Assembly: GCF_030866805.1 (NCBI RefSeq)
Contig: NZ_CP133019.1
Span: forward strand, 1,426,001 to 1,490,000
Length of the DNA: 64,000 nucleotides
Source of the DNA: Microbacterium terrisoli
GTDB lineage: Bacteria > Actinomycetota > Actinomycetes > Actinomycetales > Microbacteriaceae
Reading direction: 5' to 3'
In this document: piece by piece, positions 1 to 10,988 of the stretch
How the letters are laid out: each line of letters begins with the position of its first letter
How positions within the stretch are numbered: position 1 is the first letter of the stretch
Made by a program: the position numbers and the translations under genes
The notes under the pieces: model-generated
What the model was told of the DNA's origin: nothing
The model's database searches: none
Seen by the model: the letters and a program-made list of their open reading frames with translations, nothing else

Positions 1-271
1 CGGGGATCGGCAGCGACGCCACCGTGCCCACGTCGAACGCCGGGTCCGCGATGATCTGCACGAGCTTGTCGGAGAAGTGCGTCGCCGCGACGAGGCGCTC
101 GTGCAGGATGTCGTCTGCCAGCTGCTTGTGCTCCTTGACGATCCGTGCCGATGCGGGATCGAGCGGATCCAGCCGGGGGAGCGCGCCACGGGCGAACTCC
201 GGGATTCCCGAACCGATGTCGATCGTCGCGCGTCGAGCGGGAAGATCGGTTCCCTCACTGCGAACGGCCAT
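1..271 (-). CDS. Unrecognised protein, N-terminal fragment (runs off the left edge)
   Basis: An open frame of 90 codons begins with ATG at 269-271 on the minus strand and continues past the window edge without a stop. A GGAGGA ribosome-binding site lies 6 nt upstream. The visible N-terminus is soluble, has no signal peptide or membrane segment, and contains an acidic and helical stretch around residues 40-70 (ARIVKEHKQLADDILHER). It is divergently transcribed from the serine protease gene. I do not recognise the family, and the missing C-terminal part prevents a functional call. Confidence 0.6.
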   Translation of the reverse strand, partial: MAVRSEGTDLPARRATIDIGSGIPEFARGALPRLDPLDPASARIVKEHKQLADDILHERLVAATHFSDKLVQIIADPAFDVGTVASLPIP

Positions 272-412
272 GGCGTCCTCCAAACCGGGTGGAACGTGTC
301 ATGAGGGAGAGACCGGATGCGGGCCCGCTGATACAGCCCCGATCTGCTTCCCGTGGCATGCGTCGAGCACAGGCACAGACACGGCACGTACCCTGGCTGC
401 TCCGGAGGTGAC

Positions 413-1585
413 ATGACCCTGTTCGACATCGCTCTGCTGCTGATCCTGCTCGTGGCCGTCTCGGTGGGCGTCGCCCGCGGGTTCGTGGCCAGCGCCGGGA
501 TCCTTGCGGGACTGGTCGTCGGCGGAGCCGCGGCGCTGTGGGTGGCTCCCACGATCGGGCGCCTGGTCGCCGAGCCGGTGTGGCGGCCGATCGCCGAACT
601 GGCCGCCTGGGTCGTGCTGCTGATCGTGGGCGGATCGATCGGCGGTGCGATCGGGGCGTGGCTGCGGCGCGGGGTGGATCGCTCGCCGCTGCGCATCGTC
701 GACAGGGTCGCCGGCGGCGTCGTCTCGCTCGCGGTGACCGGGTTGGTGGTCTCGCTGGCGGCGACCGGGATCGCGGCGACCGGCATTCCCGTGGTGTCGG
801 CGGATGCGGCATCCTCTCGCGTCGTCCGTGCGATCGACGCGCTCATCCCGCCACCGGTGCAGCAGGGTCTTGCGCAGCTGCGCGGCACGCTCGCCGCCGA
901 CGGCCTCCCGGCGCTGGGCGCGCTGCTGGACCATCCCGCCGCGCCGGTCGAGCCGGCGATCGCGCTGGACACGCCGGCGCTGACCCGGGCGGTGCGCTCG
1001 GTCGCCCGGATCACCGGCGTCGCCTACGCGTGCGGGGTGAGCCAGACCGGTTCGGGTTTCGCGATCTCACCCGACACCGTCGTCACCAACGCCCACGTCG
1101 TGGCCGGTGTGAAGGACCCGACCGTGCAGCTGCCGGACGGCACGGCCCGGCCGGGACGGATCGTCGCCTTCGACCCCGAGCAGGACCTGGCGATCATCCG
1201 CGCGTCGGGCCTGGGGGCGACCGCTCTGCGGATGAGCTCGACGCTGCAGGCGGGTGCGGCGGCGGTCGTGGCCGGATATCCGTACGGCGGTCCGCTGACC
1301 GTCGGCGATGCTCGGGTGCTGGCGGCCGGCACCGCTGCGGTGCCCGACATCTACGACCAGGCCAGCGTGCCACGCCCGATCTACAGCCTTCGGGCCACCG
1401 TGCGGCCGGGCAACTCGGGCGGGCCGCTGCTCACCGCGCAGGGAACCGTCGCCGGTGTCGTGTTCGCCCGCGTGGAAGGGACCTCTGACCGGGGGTATGC
1501 GATCGCCGACGCCGCACTGCGGGACCTGCTCGCGCGGTCGGGATCGCTGATGACGACCGTGCCGTCGGGACACTGCACGAGGTGA
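413..1585 (+). CDS. marP: CvpA/MarP-type membrane serine protease (390 aa)
   Basis: Trypsin-like protease tethered by an N-terminal multi-pass membrane domain. The first about 150 residues hold four hydrophobic segments of the CvpA/colicin V type. The chymotrypsin-fold domain follows from about residue 190, with the full catalytic triad: H228 (TNAHVV), D258 (EQDLAII) and S335 (RPGNSGGPL). The fold and length match mycobacterial MarP, which faces the periplasm and is needed for acid and oxidative stress survival. That role is inferred by homology and not shown here. The start at 413 was chosen over upstream in-frame starts because GGAGGTGAC sits directly before it and the hydrophobic domain begins at residue 3. 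Two domain cysteines (ACGV region and C-terminal HC) may form a disulfide, as in MarP. Confidence 0.85.
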   Translation: MTLFDIALLLILLVAVSVGVARGFVASAGILAGLVVGGAAALWVAPTIGRLVAEPVWRPIAELAAWVVLLIVGGSIGGAIGAWLRRGVDRSPLRIVDRVAGGVVSLAVTGLVVSLAATGIAATGIPVVSADAASSRVVRAIDALIPPPVQQGLAQLRGTLAADGLPALGALLDHPAAPVEPAIALDTPALTRAVRSVARITGVAYACGVSQTGSGFAISPDTVVTNAHVVAGVKDPTVQLPDGTARPGRIVAFDPEQDLAIIRASGLGATALRMSSTLQAGAAAVVAGYPYGGPLTVGDARVLAAGTAAVPDIYDQASVPRPIYSLRATVRPGNSGGPLLTAQGTVAGVVFARVEGTSDRGYAIADAALRDLLARSGSLMTTVPSGHCTR

Positions 1586-1634
1586 CCTGCTCCGGTATGC
1601 TGGGGGCAAACTGAACATCATCGGCCGCACGACG

Positions 1635-1832
1635 TCCGCGGGAGAGTCCGATTCGATCGGACACCGAAGGAGCAAGCCTCCCCGCCAATCTCTCAGGTCC
1701 GCATACCGCGCATGTCCGGCCACTCTGAAAAGTGATTTTCGAGCGCACGCAGTTCGCGAATCCGCCGACGGTGAAAGCCGTGGCATCCGTCGATGCTGCA
1801 GCGAAGCTCTCAGGCCCATGACAGAGGGGGAG
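1635..1832 (+). ncRNA. Tandem glycine riboswitch (two aptamers) upstream of gcvT
   Basis: Two consecutive aptamer-like units precede the glycine-cleavage operon. The first carries CGGGAGAG near 1639, AAGGAGCAAGC near 1667 and the conserved CTCTCAGG near 1690. The second carries ACTCTGAAAAGTG near 1722, GGTGAAAGCC near 1770, GCAGCGAAGCTCTCAGG near 1799 and a closing ACAGAGGGGG. The repeated CTCTCAGG after a purine-rich GGNNGCNAAGC element is the hallmark of glycine riboswitches. The tandem arrangement and position before gcvT fit activation of glycine catabolism when glycine is plentiful. Exact boundaries are estimated by eye. Confidence 0.9.
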
Positions 1833-1875
1833 TCCGCACGGCGCCGCAGGCGTCCCGTTCGACTCGGAAGAACCC

Positions 1876-2991
1876 ATGTCTCAACTTCGCCAGACGCCGC
1901 TGAACGAGCGGCACGAAGCGCTCGGCGCATCGTTCACCGATTTCGGCGGGTGGTCGATGCCCGTCCGCTACACCTCCGACCTCACCGAGCATCGCGCCGT
2001 GCGCGAAGCCGCGGGGCTGTTCGACATCTCGCACATGGCCGAGTTCTCGGTCACCGGGGCCGGCGCAGGCGCATTCCTCGACTATGCGCTGGCGGGCCGG
2101 CTCTCGGCGCTGACGGCGGGCAAGGCGAAGTACTCCCTCATGCTGGCCGACGACGGGGGCATCATCGACGACGTCATCGTCTACCGCCTGACCGATGAGC
2201 GCTTTCTGGTCATCGCCAATGCCGGCAACCGGGATGCCGTGGCCGAGTCGTTCACCCGGCGTGCGCAGGACGTGGCCGTCCAAGACGTCACGGTCGAAGA
2301 CGTCACCGACGCCTACTCCCTGATCGCGGTGCAGGGCCCGCGTGCCGAGCAGATCGTGCTCGAGGTCGCGGGGCTGGATGCCGAAGACCTCACCGGGCTC
2401 GGTTACTACGCGTGGCGCGACGGCACGTTCGACTCGGCACCCGTGCTGATCGCCCGCACCGGATATACCGGAGAGGACGGCTTCGAACTGTTGCTCCCGA
2501 ACGACAAGGCCGGCGCGCTGTGGGACGCGCTGCTGCTGGCCGGGGAGCCGCTCGGGCTGATCCCGTGCGGGCTGGCGGCCCGTGACACCCTGCGACTGGA
2601 AGCCGGCATGCCCCTGTACGGCCACGAGCTGGGTCGTGCGATCGCGCCGGCACAGGCGGGTCTGGGTCGCGTGGTGGTCACCGCGAAAGACGACTTCGTC
2701 GGCAAGGCGGGTCTGGCCGCACGCGATCTCAGCGACGCTCCCGTGCTCGTGGGGCTGGTGGCCGACGGTCGCCGCGCCGGCCGCGCCGGCTACAGCGTGC
2801 TCGGCCCCGACGGTGCCGTCGTGGGGGAGATCACCAGCGGCGCACTGTCGCCCACGCTCGGCCATCCGATAGCGATGGCCTTCGTCCCGCCGGCCCTGTC
2901 CGAGGCGGGAACCGTGCTGTCGATCGACGTGCGCGGCACCGGCATCCCTGCAACCGTCACCACACTGCCCTTCTACCGGAGAATGAAATGA
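1876..2991 (+). CDS. gcvT: Aminomethyltransferase, glycine cleavage T protein
   Basis: T protein of the glycine cleavage system. It releases ammonia from the aminomethyl group carried by lipoyl-GcvH and transfers the one-carbon unit to tetrahydrofolate. The 371-residue length is normal. Family signatures are present: the N-terminal [20 protein letters not shown], the ALVQGP-type AVQGPRAEQ segment, [12 protein letters not shown] in the folate-binding region and the C-terminal [13 protein letters not shown]. It is the first gene of a tightly packed operon behind a glycine riboswitch, and its stop codon overlaps the gcvH start (ATGA). Start ATG 1876 follows GGAAGAA. Confidence 0.97.
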   Translation: MSQLRQTPLNERHEALGASFTDFGGWSMPVRYTSDLTEHRAVREAAGLFDISHMAEFSVTGAGAGAFLDYALAGRLSALTAGKAKYSLMLADDGGIIDDVIVYRLTDERFLVIANAGNRDAVAESFTRRAQDVAVQDVTVEDVTDAYSLIAVQGPRAEQIVLEVAGLDAEDLTGLGYYAWRDGTFDSAPVLIARTGYTGEDGFELLLPNDKAGALWDALLLAGEPLGLIPCGLAARDTLRLEAGMPLYGHELGRAIAPAQAGLGRVVVTAKDDFVGKAGLAARDLSDAPVLVGLVADGRRAGRAGYSVLGPDGAVVGEITSGALSPTLGHPIAMAFVPPALSEAGTVLSIDVRGTGIPATVTTLPFYRRMK

Positions 2992-3361
2992 CCGATCTGA
3001 CCAGCCTCTCCTATACCGCCGAACACGAGTGGATCGCCCGTGACGGCGACCTCGCCACCGTCGGCATCACCGACCACGCCGCCGATCAGCTCGGCGACAT
3101 CGTCTACGTCGACCTGCCCGCCGTCGGCCAGGCCGTGACCGCCGGCGAGGCGTGCGGCGAGATCGAATCGACCAAATCGGTCGGCGAACTGTTCGCGCCG
3201 GTCACCGGCGAGGTCGTCGAGGTCAACACCGCACTGGACGACGACCCGTCGGTCATCAACTCCGACGCGTTCGGCGCCGGCTGGCTGCTGAAGATCCGCG
3301 GCACCGAATCGGTGGAGCTGCTGGACCGTGCGGCCTACGAGGCCCTCACCGGCGGCGCCGA

Positions 3362-3365
<4 letters not shown>
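2988..3365 (+). CDS. gcvH: Glycine cleavage H protein
   Basis: Lipoyl carrier protein of the glycine cleavage complex, shuttling the aminomethyl intermediate from GcvP to GcvT. It has 125 residues, the usual size. The lipoylated lysine is K63 in the motif [20 protein letters not shown], and the family motif YVDLPAVG precedes it. The start overlaps gcvT by 4 nt and the stop overlaps the GTG start of gcvP by 4 nt, which indicates translational coupling of all three subunits. Confidence 0.97.
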
Positions 3366-6259
<2,894 letters not shown>

Positions 6260-6411
6260 CAGCATCCTGACACTCTTGCGCCTGTGCTCACCGCTCAGCA
6301 TCCGGCGACGCCCGAACAGTGGACAGTGCCGTCGATCCGGTCCCTGTGCAGGAGGCGCCGCCCCGTGTCCACCGGCCTCGACGCGGCCCGCGGTCGGAGC
6401 CGGCGAGGCGA

Positions 6412-7242
6412 TCAGGACGCGGAAGGGGAGGGAGAAGGGGAAGGGGCGGGGGCGAACACGCCGGGCCACACAGCGGCGGCGAGGGGATAGCCGGCGAAGG
6501 AGACGATGTCCAGGATGCTGTGGGCCACCACGAGCGGCATGACCCGGCCCCAGCGCTTGTAGCACCAGCCGAACACGACGCCCATCACGACGTTGCCGAG
6601 GGCCTGCGGAGCGCCCTGGTAGAGGTGGTACGACCCGCGAACGGCCGCCGAGACCAGGATGATCGTCCAATCGTTCCACCCGGCCCGCCTCAGCCGGGTG
6701 AACAGGTAGCCGATCATGATGATCTCTTCTTGCAGCCCCGCGCGCACAGCCGACAGGATCAGCAGAGGGATCGTGTACCACGCCGCGTCGAGAGGGGATG
6801 CCTGGACCTGAACGGTCCAGCCGACCAGGCGTCCGATCGTATAGAGCCCGAGTCCCGGCACACCGATCACGAGCGCGAGCAGCACTCCGGCGCCGAGGTC
6901 CTTCACCGGGCGGCGCAGATCCAGCCCGATCCGCCGGAACGGGCTGGTTCCGACATCCCACAGCAGGTAGACCACGAGCGCCACCAGCGCCAGCGAGAAC
7001 GCGATGTCCAGCACCTGGTAGAGCACGTCCCAGAACGCCTGGGCCGACTGCGTCGGGTTCAGTGCCGTGGACTGGTCGCCCACCGGCGTGGGTGCGAGCA
7101 CGATGCGGATGAAGGCCAGAACGGAGTACACGGCCGACTGCCCGAGCGTGCACGCCATCACCAGCCCCACCTCCCACCACAGGCGTGCACGGACCTGCGG
7201 CGCCGGCTGCGTCGGGTCGGAAGAGGCGGTTACGGGGGTCAC
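6412..7242 (-). CDS. CPBP family intramembrane glutamic protease
   Basis: Multi-pass membrane protein with about eight hydrophobic helices and the CPBP (ABI/CAAX-protease-like) catalytic motifs in order: EEIIMIGYLFTRLRR (paired glutamates), a histidine in GSYHLYQG, and HSILD near the C-terminus. Proteins of this family act as intramembrane glutamic proteases or as bacteriocin self-protection factors; the substrate here is unknown. The start is GTG 7242, because a GACAAT box sits 7 nt upstream, a spacing seen for many genes in this window. GTG 7257 is an alternative. The C-terminus ends in a low-complexity proline-serine repeat. It is divergent from the peptide-binding protein gene. Confidence 0.8.
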   Translation of the reverse strand: MTPVTASSDPTQPAPQVRARLWWEVGLVMACTLGQSAVYSVLAFIRIVLAPTPVGDQSTALNPTQSAQAFWDVLYQVLDIAFSLALVALVVYLLWDVGTSPFRRIGLDLRRPVKDLGAGVLLALVIGVPGLGLYTIGRLVGWTVQVQASPLDAAWYTIPLLILSAVRAGLQEEIIMIGYLFTRLRRAGWNDWTIILVSAAVRGSYHLYQGAPQALGNVVMGVVFGWCYKRWGRVMPLVVAHSILDIVSFAGYPLAAAVWPGVFAPAPSPSPSPSAS

Positions 7243-7249
7243 TCCACAG

Positions 7250-7278
7250 ATTGTCACATGAGCGGCGTCATGGGTAAA
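7250..7278 (-). promoter_or_regulatory. Promoter of the CPBP gene
   Basis: On the minus strand TTTACC is followed after 17 nt by GACAAT (7250-7255), which ends 7 nt before GTG 7242. This predicts a leaderless or nearly leaderless transcript. Confidence 0.4.
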
Positions 7279-7310
7279 AGGTGTGTAACGGTTTTGAGCG
7301 TTGTTTGGAG

Positions 7311-7375
7311 CAGAGCGTTCAGTGTGCTTATGGTTGCCCCATCGCCGTGGCCGACCGCACGCATTGGTGCGTGCG
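7311..7375 (+). promoter_or_regulatory. Promoter and 5' UTR hairpin of the first peptide-transport operon
   Basis: A TTGGAG / TATGGT pair (TATGGT at 7329-7334, 18-nt spacing) could form the promoter. Downstream, in the presumed leader, lies a perfect 8-bp hairpin, CGCACGCA-TTGG-TGCGTGCG (7356-7375), about 40 nt before the GTG start at 7416. The hairpin is seen directly; the promoter assignment is tentative. Confidence 0.35.
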
Positions 7376-7415
7376 CGAACTGCGGCACGAAACCCCATTC
7401 ACTGGAGGACTACAC

Positions 7416-9047
7416 GTGAAGCGTACGAAGATCGCCCTCACCGGGCTCGCGCTGCTGGCAGCGGGCACACTCGTGCTCACCAGCTGTGCAGGCGGCGGTG
7501 GCACCAGCGGCGACAATGGCAACACCAGCGGTGCGAGCGCGTCCGCGGTCATCAAGGTCAACGGCAACGAACCCGAGAACCCGCTGATCCCGACCAACAC
7601 CAACGAGGTCGGCGGCGGCAAGATCCTCGACTCGATCTTCGCGGGCCTGGCGTACTACGACGCCAAGGGCAAGCTGGTCAACGACATGGCCGAGTCGATC
7701 ACCGTCGATGACCCGAGCACGGTGACGATCAAGATCAAGAAGGGCGAGAAGTTCACCAACGGTCAGGAACTGACCGCTGACAGCTTCATCAAGGCCTGGC
7801 AGTACGGCGCGCTGTTCTCGAACAAGCAGCTGAACTCGTCGTGGTTCGCCGACATCGAGGGCTTCGATCCCGCGAAGGACTCGCAGCTGACGGGTCTGAC
7901 CAAGACCGATGACTACACCTTCACGGTCAAGCTCAACGCGCCGGTCGCGGCCGACTGGGCACAGCGCCTGGGCTACTCGGCCTACTACCCGCTGCCCGAC
8001 GTGGCGTTCGAGGACATGAAGTCGTTCGGCGAGCACCCGATCGGCAACGGCCCGTACAAGCTGGCCAGCGACTCGGCATGGCAGCACGACGTGCAGATCG
8101 AGCTCGTCAAGAACGACGGCTACACCGGTGGCCGTCAGGCCAAGAACGGCGGTCTGACGATCGTCTTCTACACGACTCAGGATGCCGCGTACGCGGACCT
8201 GCAGGACGGCAACGTCGACGTCATCGACGCGATTCCGCCGTCGTCGTTCGCCACGTTCGAGTCTGACCTGGGCGACCGTGCGGTGAACCAGCCGGCGGCC
8301 ATCTTCCAGTCGTTCACGATCCCGGGCAACGCGGCGCACTTCACGGGCAAGGAGGGCATCCTGCGCAAGGAGGCCATCTCGATGGCCATCAACCGTGATC
8401 AGATCACCAAGACGATCTTCAACGGCACGCGCACCCCTGCCAGCGACTTCACCTCGCCGGTCATCAGCGGCTGGTCGGACTCGATCCCGGGCAACGAGGT
8501 CCTGAAGTACGACGCCACCAAGGCGAAGGACCTCTGGGCTCAGGCTGACGCCATCTCGAAGTGGAGCGGTTCGTTCCAGATCGCGTACAACGCCGACGGC
8601 GGCCACAAGGAGTGGGTCGACGCGGTATCGAACTCGATCAAGAACACGCTCGGCATCGACGCGTCGGGCAAGTCGTACGTCGACTTCGCCACGCTGCGCC
8701 AGGACGTCAACGATCGCAAGATCAAGACGGCGTTCCGTACCGGCTGGCAGGCCGACTACCCCAGCCAGTACAACTTCCTGCAGCCGCTGTACGGCACGGG
8801 CGCGAGCTCGAACGACAGCGACTACTCGAACAAGGACTTCGACGCCTTGCTCGCACAGGGAGCCTCCGCCAGCGACCCGGCAGCGGCCACCGCGGACTAT
8901 GCGAAGGCTCAGTCGATCCTGTTCCAGGACCTGCCGTCCATCCCGCTGTGGTACTCCAACGTGACGGGTGGCTACGCCGAGGGCGTGAAGAACGTCACCT
9001 TCGGGTGGAACTCGGTTCCGCTGTACTACCAGATCACCAAGGGCTGA
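7416..9047 (+). CDS. Peptide-type ABC transporter substrate-binding lipoprotein
   Basis: Extracytoplasmic solute-binding protein of family SBP_bac_5 (DppA/OppA type), 543 residues. The N-terminus KRTKIALTGLALLAAGTLVLTSC is a lipoprotein signal peptide, with the lipobox cysteine following LTS. The mature chain begins with a glycine-rich linker. Family features include PLIPTNTNEVGGGKILDSIF, an FTNGQELTADSFIKAWQY segment (the usual GxxxTADDVxxS region) and the C-terminal DLPSIPLWYSNVTGGY. The start is GTG 7416 with CTGGAGG upstream. Being the first gene of the cluster, it is separated from its permeases by a strong stem-loop. The ligand cannot be told from sequence; di- or oligopeptides are the family default. 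Confidence 0.9.
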   Translation: MKRTKIALTGLALLAAGTLVLTSCAGGGGTSGDNGNTSGASASAVIKVNGNEPENPLIPTNTNEVGGGKILDSIFAGLAYYDAKGKLVNDMAESITVDDPSTVTIKIKKGEKFTNGQELTADSFIKAWQYGALFSNKQLNSSWFADIEGFDPAKDSQLTGLTKTDDYTFTVKLNAPVAADWAQRLGYSAYYPLPDVAFEDMKSFGEHPIGNGPYKLASDSAWQHDVQIELVKNDGYTGGRQAKNGGLTIVFYTTQDAAYADLQDGNVDVIDAIPPSSFATFESDLGDRAVNQPAAIFQSFTIPGNAAHFTGKEGILRKEAISMAINRDQITKTIFNGTRTPASDFTSPVISGWSDSIPGNEVLKYDATKAKDLWAQADAISKWSGSFQIAYNADGGHKEWVDAVSNSIKNTLGIDASGKSYVDFATLRQDVNDRKIKTAFRTGWQADYPSQYNFLQPLYGTGASSNDSDYSNKDFDALLAQGASASDPAAATADYAKAQSILFQDLPSIPLWYSNVTGGYAEGVKNVTFGWNSVPLYYQITKG

Positions 9048-9065
9048 CCGCCCCAGGGGTCTGAC

Positions 9066-9101
9066 CCGCGAGGCGGTGACGAACACGTCACCGCCTCGCG
9101 G
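9066..9101 (+). terminator. Perfect 16-bp stem-loop between binding protein and permease genes
   Basis: CCGCGAGGCGGTGACG (9066-9081) pairs completely with CGTCACCGCCTCGCGG (9086-9101) around an AACA loop. No U-tract follows. It lies inside an operon, so it probably acts as a partial terminator or as a 3' stabiliser of the binding-protein mRNA rather than as an operon end. Confidence 0.75.
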
Positions 9102-9130
9102 CATGCCATCCTCACCCGAAGGGAGGGCGC

Positions 9131-10060
9131 ATGCTCGCATACATCGTGAGGCGCCTTTTGCAGTTGATCCCGGTGTTCCTCGGGGCCACACTGCTCATCT
9201 ATTTCCTCGTGTTCGCCATGCCCGGCGACCCGATCGCGGCGCTGTTCGGCGACAAGCAGCCCAGCCCGCAGTTGCTCGCGGAGCTGCGAGCTCAATACCA
9301 TCTCGACCAGCCGTTCCTGGTGCAGTACTGGTTCTATCTCACCGGCATCCTGCACGGCGACCTGGGCACCACCTTCTCGGGCCAATCGGTCAATGACGTC
9401 CTGGCCCGGACGCTGCCGGTGACGGGGCGTCTGGCGGTCATGTCGATCGCCATCGAATTCACGCTGTCGATCATCATCGGCACGATCTCCGCCGTCCGCA
9501 AGGGCAAGCTCTTCGACCACAGCGCACTGATCGTGGGTCTCATCTTCCTGTCGGTGCCCGTCTTCGTCCTGGGCTTCGCTGCCCAGTACTTCCTGGCCAT
9601 CAAGCTGGGCTGGTTCCGGGCGACCGTCGGTGCCGACAACGACTGGGGCGGCCTGTGGCTGCCGGCCATCGTCCTGGGCGTGAGCCTGTTCGCCACGAGC
9701 ATGCGCCTGATGCGCGGCTCGGTCATCGAGACGCGCAACCAGGACTGGGTGCGCACCGCGTACTCGAAGGGTCTGCCCCGGCGACGAGTGCTGCCCGTGC
9801 ACGTCATGCGCAACTCTCTGATCCCCGTCATCACGAACTCGGCGACGAACTTCGGCGTGCTGCTGGTGGGTGCGGTCGTGACCGAGGCCGTGTTCAACAT
9901 CCCCGGCGTGGGCAACACCATGTACCAAGCGACGCTGCGCCACGAGGGACCGACGATCGTATCGTTCGTGACGGTGTTCGTCATCATCTACGTGCTGGTG
10001 AACGTCCTCGTCGATCTGCTGTACGGCTTCCTGGACCCGAGGATCCGCTATGTCAAGTGA
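9131..10060 (+). CDS. Peptide ABC transporter permease, DppB/OppB type
   Basis: First membrane subunit of the importer, 309 residues and about six transmembrane helices. It begins with the typical MLAYIVRRLLQLIPVFLGATLLIYFLV helix and has GDLGTTFSGQSV after the first periplasmic loop. The EAA loop that docks to the ATPase reads VRTAYSKGLPRRRVLPVHVMRNSLIPVIT. The start is preceded by GAAGGGAGG. The 3' end overlaps the next permease gene by 11 nt, so the two are coupled. Confidence 0.93.
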   Translation: MLAYIVRRLLQLIPVFLGATLLIYFLVFAMPGDPIAALFGDKQPSPQLLAELRAQYHLDQPFLVQYWFYLTGILHGDLGTTFSGQSVNDVLARTLPVTGRLAVMSIAIEFTLSIIIGTISAVRKGKLFDHSALIVGLIFLSVPVFVLGFAAQYFLAIKLGWFRATVGADNDWGGLWLPAIVLGVSLFATSMRLMRGSVIETRNQDWVRTAYSKGLPRRRVLPVHVMRNSLIPVITNSATNFGVLLVGAVVTEAVFNIPGVGNTMYQATLRHEGPTIVSFVTVFVIIYVLVNVLVDLLYGFLDPRIRYVK

Positions 10061-10988
10061 TTCCACCGCGACGCACTACGTCGCCCCCATCGAGACCACG
10101 ACGATCAACGTCGACGAGGTGAAGGTCGGCGCCAAGCCGACCAGCCTCTGGTCCGACGCCTGGCGCGACATCCGCGTGCGCCCGACGTTCTGGATCTCTG
10201 TCGCGATCGTGATCGTCGTTCTGCTGATGGCGTTCGTCCCGACGCTGTTCACGCACGTCGACCCGGCCTCGTGCGACCTCACATATTCGAACCACGGCCC
10301 CGCCAAGGGTCACCCGCTCGGCTACACCTTCCAGGGGTGCGACATCTACTCCCGCATCGTGTGGGGTACGCGGATCTCGCTGTCGGTCGGCCTGCTCGCC
10401 ACCATGATCGGATCGTTCATCGGCCTGGTCATGGGCGCGATCGCCGGGTTCTATGGGGGATGGCTCGACTCGTTCCTGTCCCGCGTCGGCGACATCTTCT
10501 TCTCGATCCCCTACATCCTGGCCGCCGTGGTCGTCATGACGGTGTTCGCTGAGTACCGCAACGTGTTCACCATGGCATTCGCGATCGGCGGGTTCGCGTG
10601 GGCGGCCACCGCCCGCGTCGTGCGCGCCGAGATCCTTCGGGTGCGCCAGTCCGACTTCGTGACGGCCTCGCGAGCGCTCGGCAAGTCGAACTTCGGCACG
10701 CTGCTCTCGCACGTGATCCCGAACGCCATTGCCCCGCTGCTGGTCGTGTCGACACTGAGCCTTGCCGCGGCCATCGTCGCGGAGGCGACGCTGACGTTCC
10801 TCGGCGTGGGAATGGGCAACGTCATCTCGTGGGGCACCGAGATCAGCAACGCACAGACCTCTCTGCGCGTCGCGCCGATGTCGTTGATCTATCCGTCGAT
10901 CTTCCTGACCGTCACTGTGCTGGCGTTCATCATGCTGGGCGAACTGATCCGAGACGCCCTCGACCCGAGAGCGAGGGCCCAGCGATGA
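10050..10988 (+). CDS. Peptide ABC transporter permease, DppC/OppC type
   Basis: Second membrane subunit, 312 residues. It has a cytoplasmic N-terminal extension of about 45 residues before the first helix, as DppC-type proteins do, then HPLGYTFQGCDIYSRIVWGTRISLSVG (the usual HxLGTDxxGRDxxSR region, here with divergent spacing) and the EAA loop FVTASRALGKSNFGTLLSHVIPNAIAPLL. Its start lies inside the 3' end of the preceding permease gene and its stop overlaps the ATPase start (ATGA). Confidence 0.93.
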   Translation: MSSDSTATHYVAPIETTTINVDEVKVGAKPTSLWSDAWRDIRVRPTFWISVAIVIVVLLMAFVPTLFTHVDPASCDLTYSNHGPAKGHPLGYTFQGCDIYSRIVWGTRISLSVGLLATMIGSFIGLVMGAIAGFYGGWLDSFLSRVGDIFFSIPYILAAVVVMTVFAEYRNVFTMAFAIGGFAWAATARVVRAEILRVRQSDFVTASRALGKSNFGTLLSHVIPNAIAPLLVVSTLSLAAAIVAEATLTFLGVGMGNVISWGTEISNAQTSLRVAPMSLIYPSIFLTVTVLAFIMLGELIRDALDPRARAQR

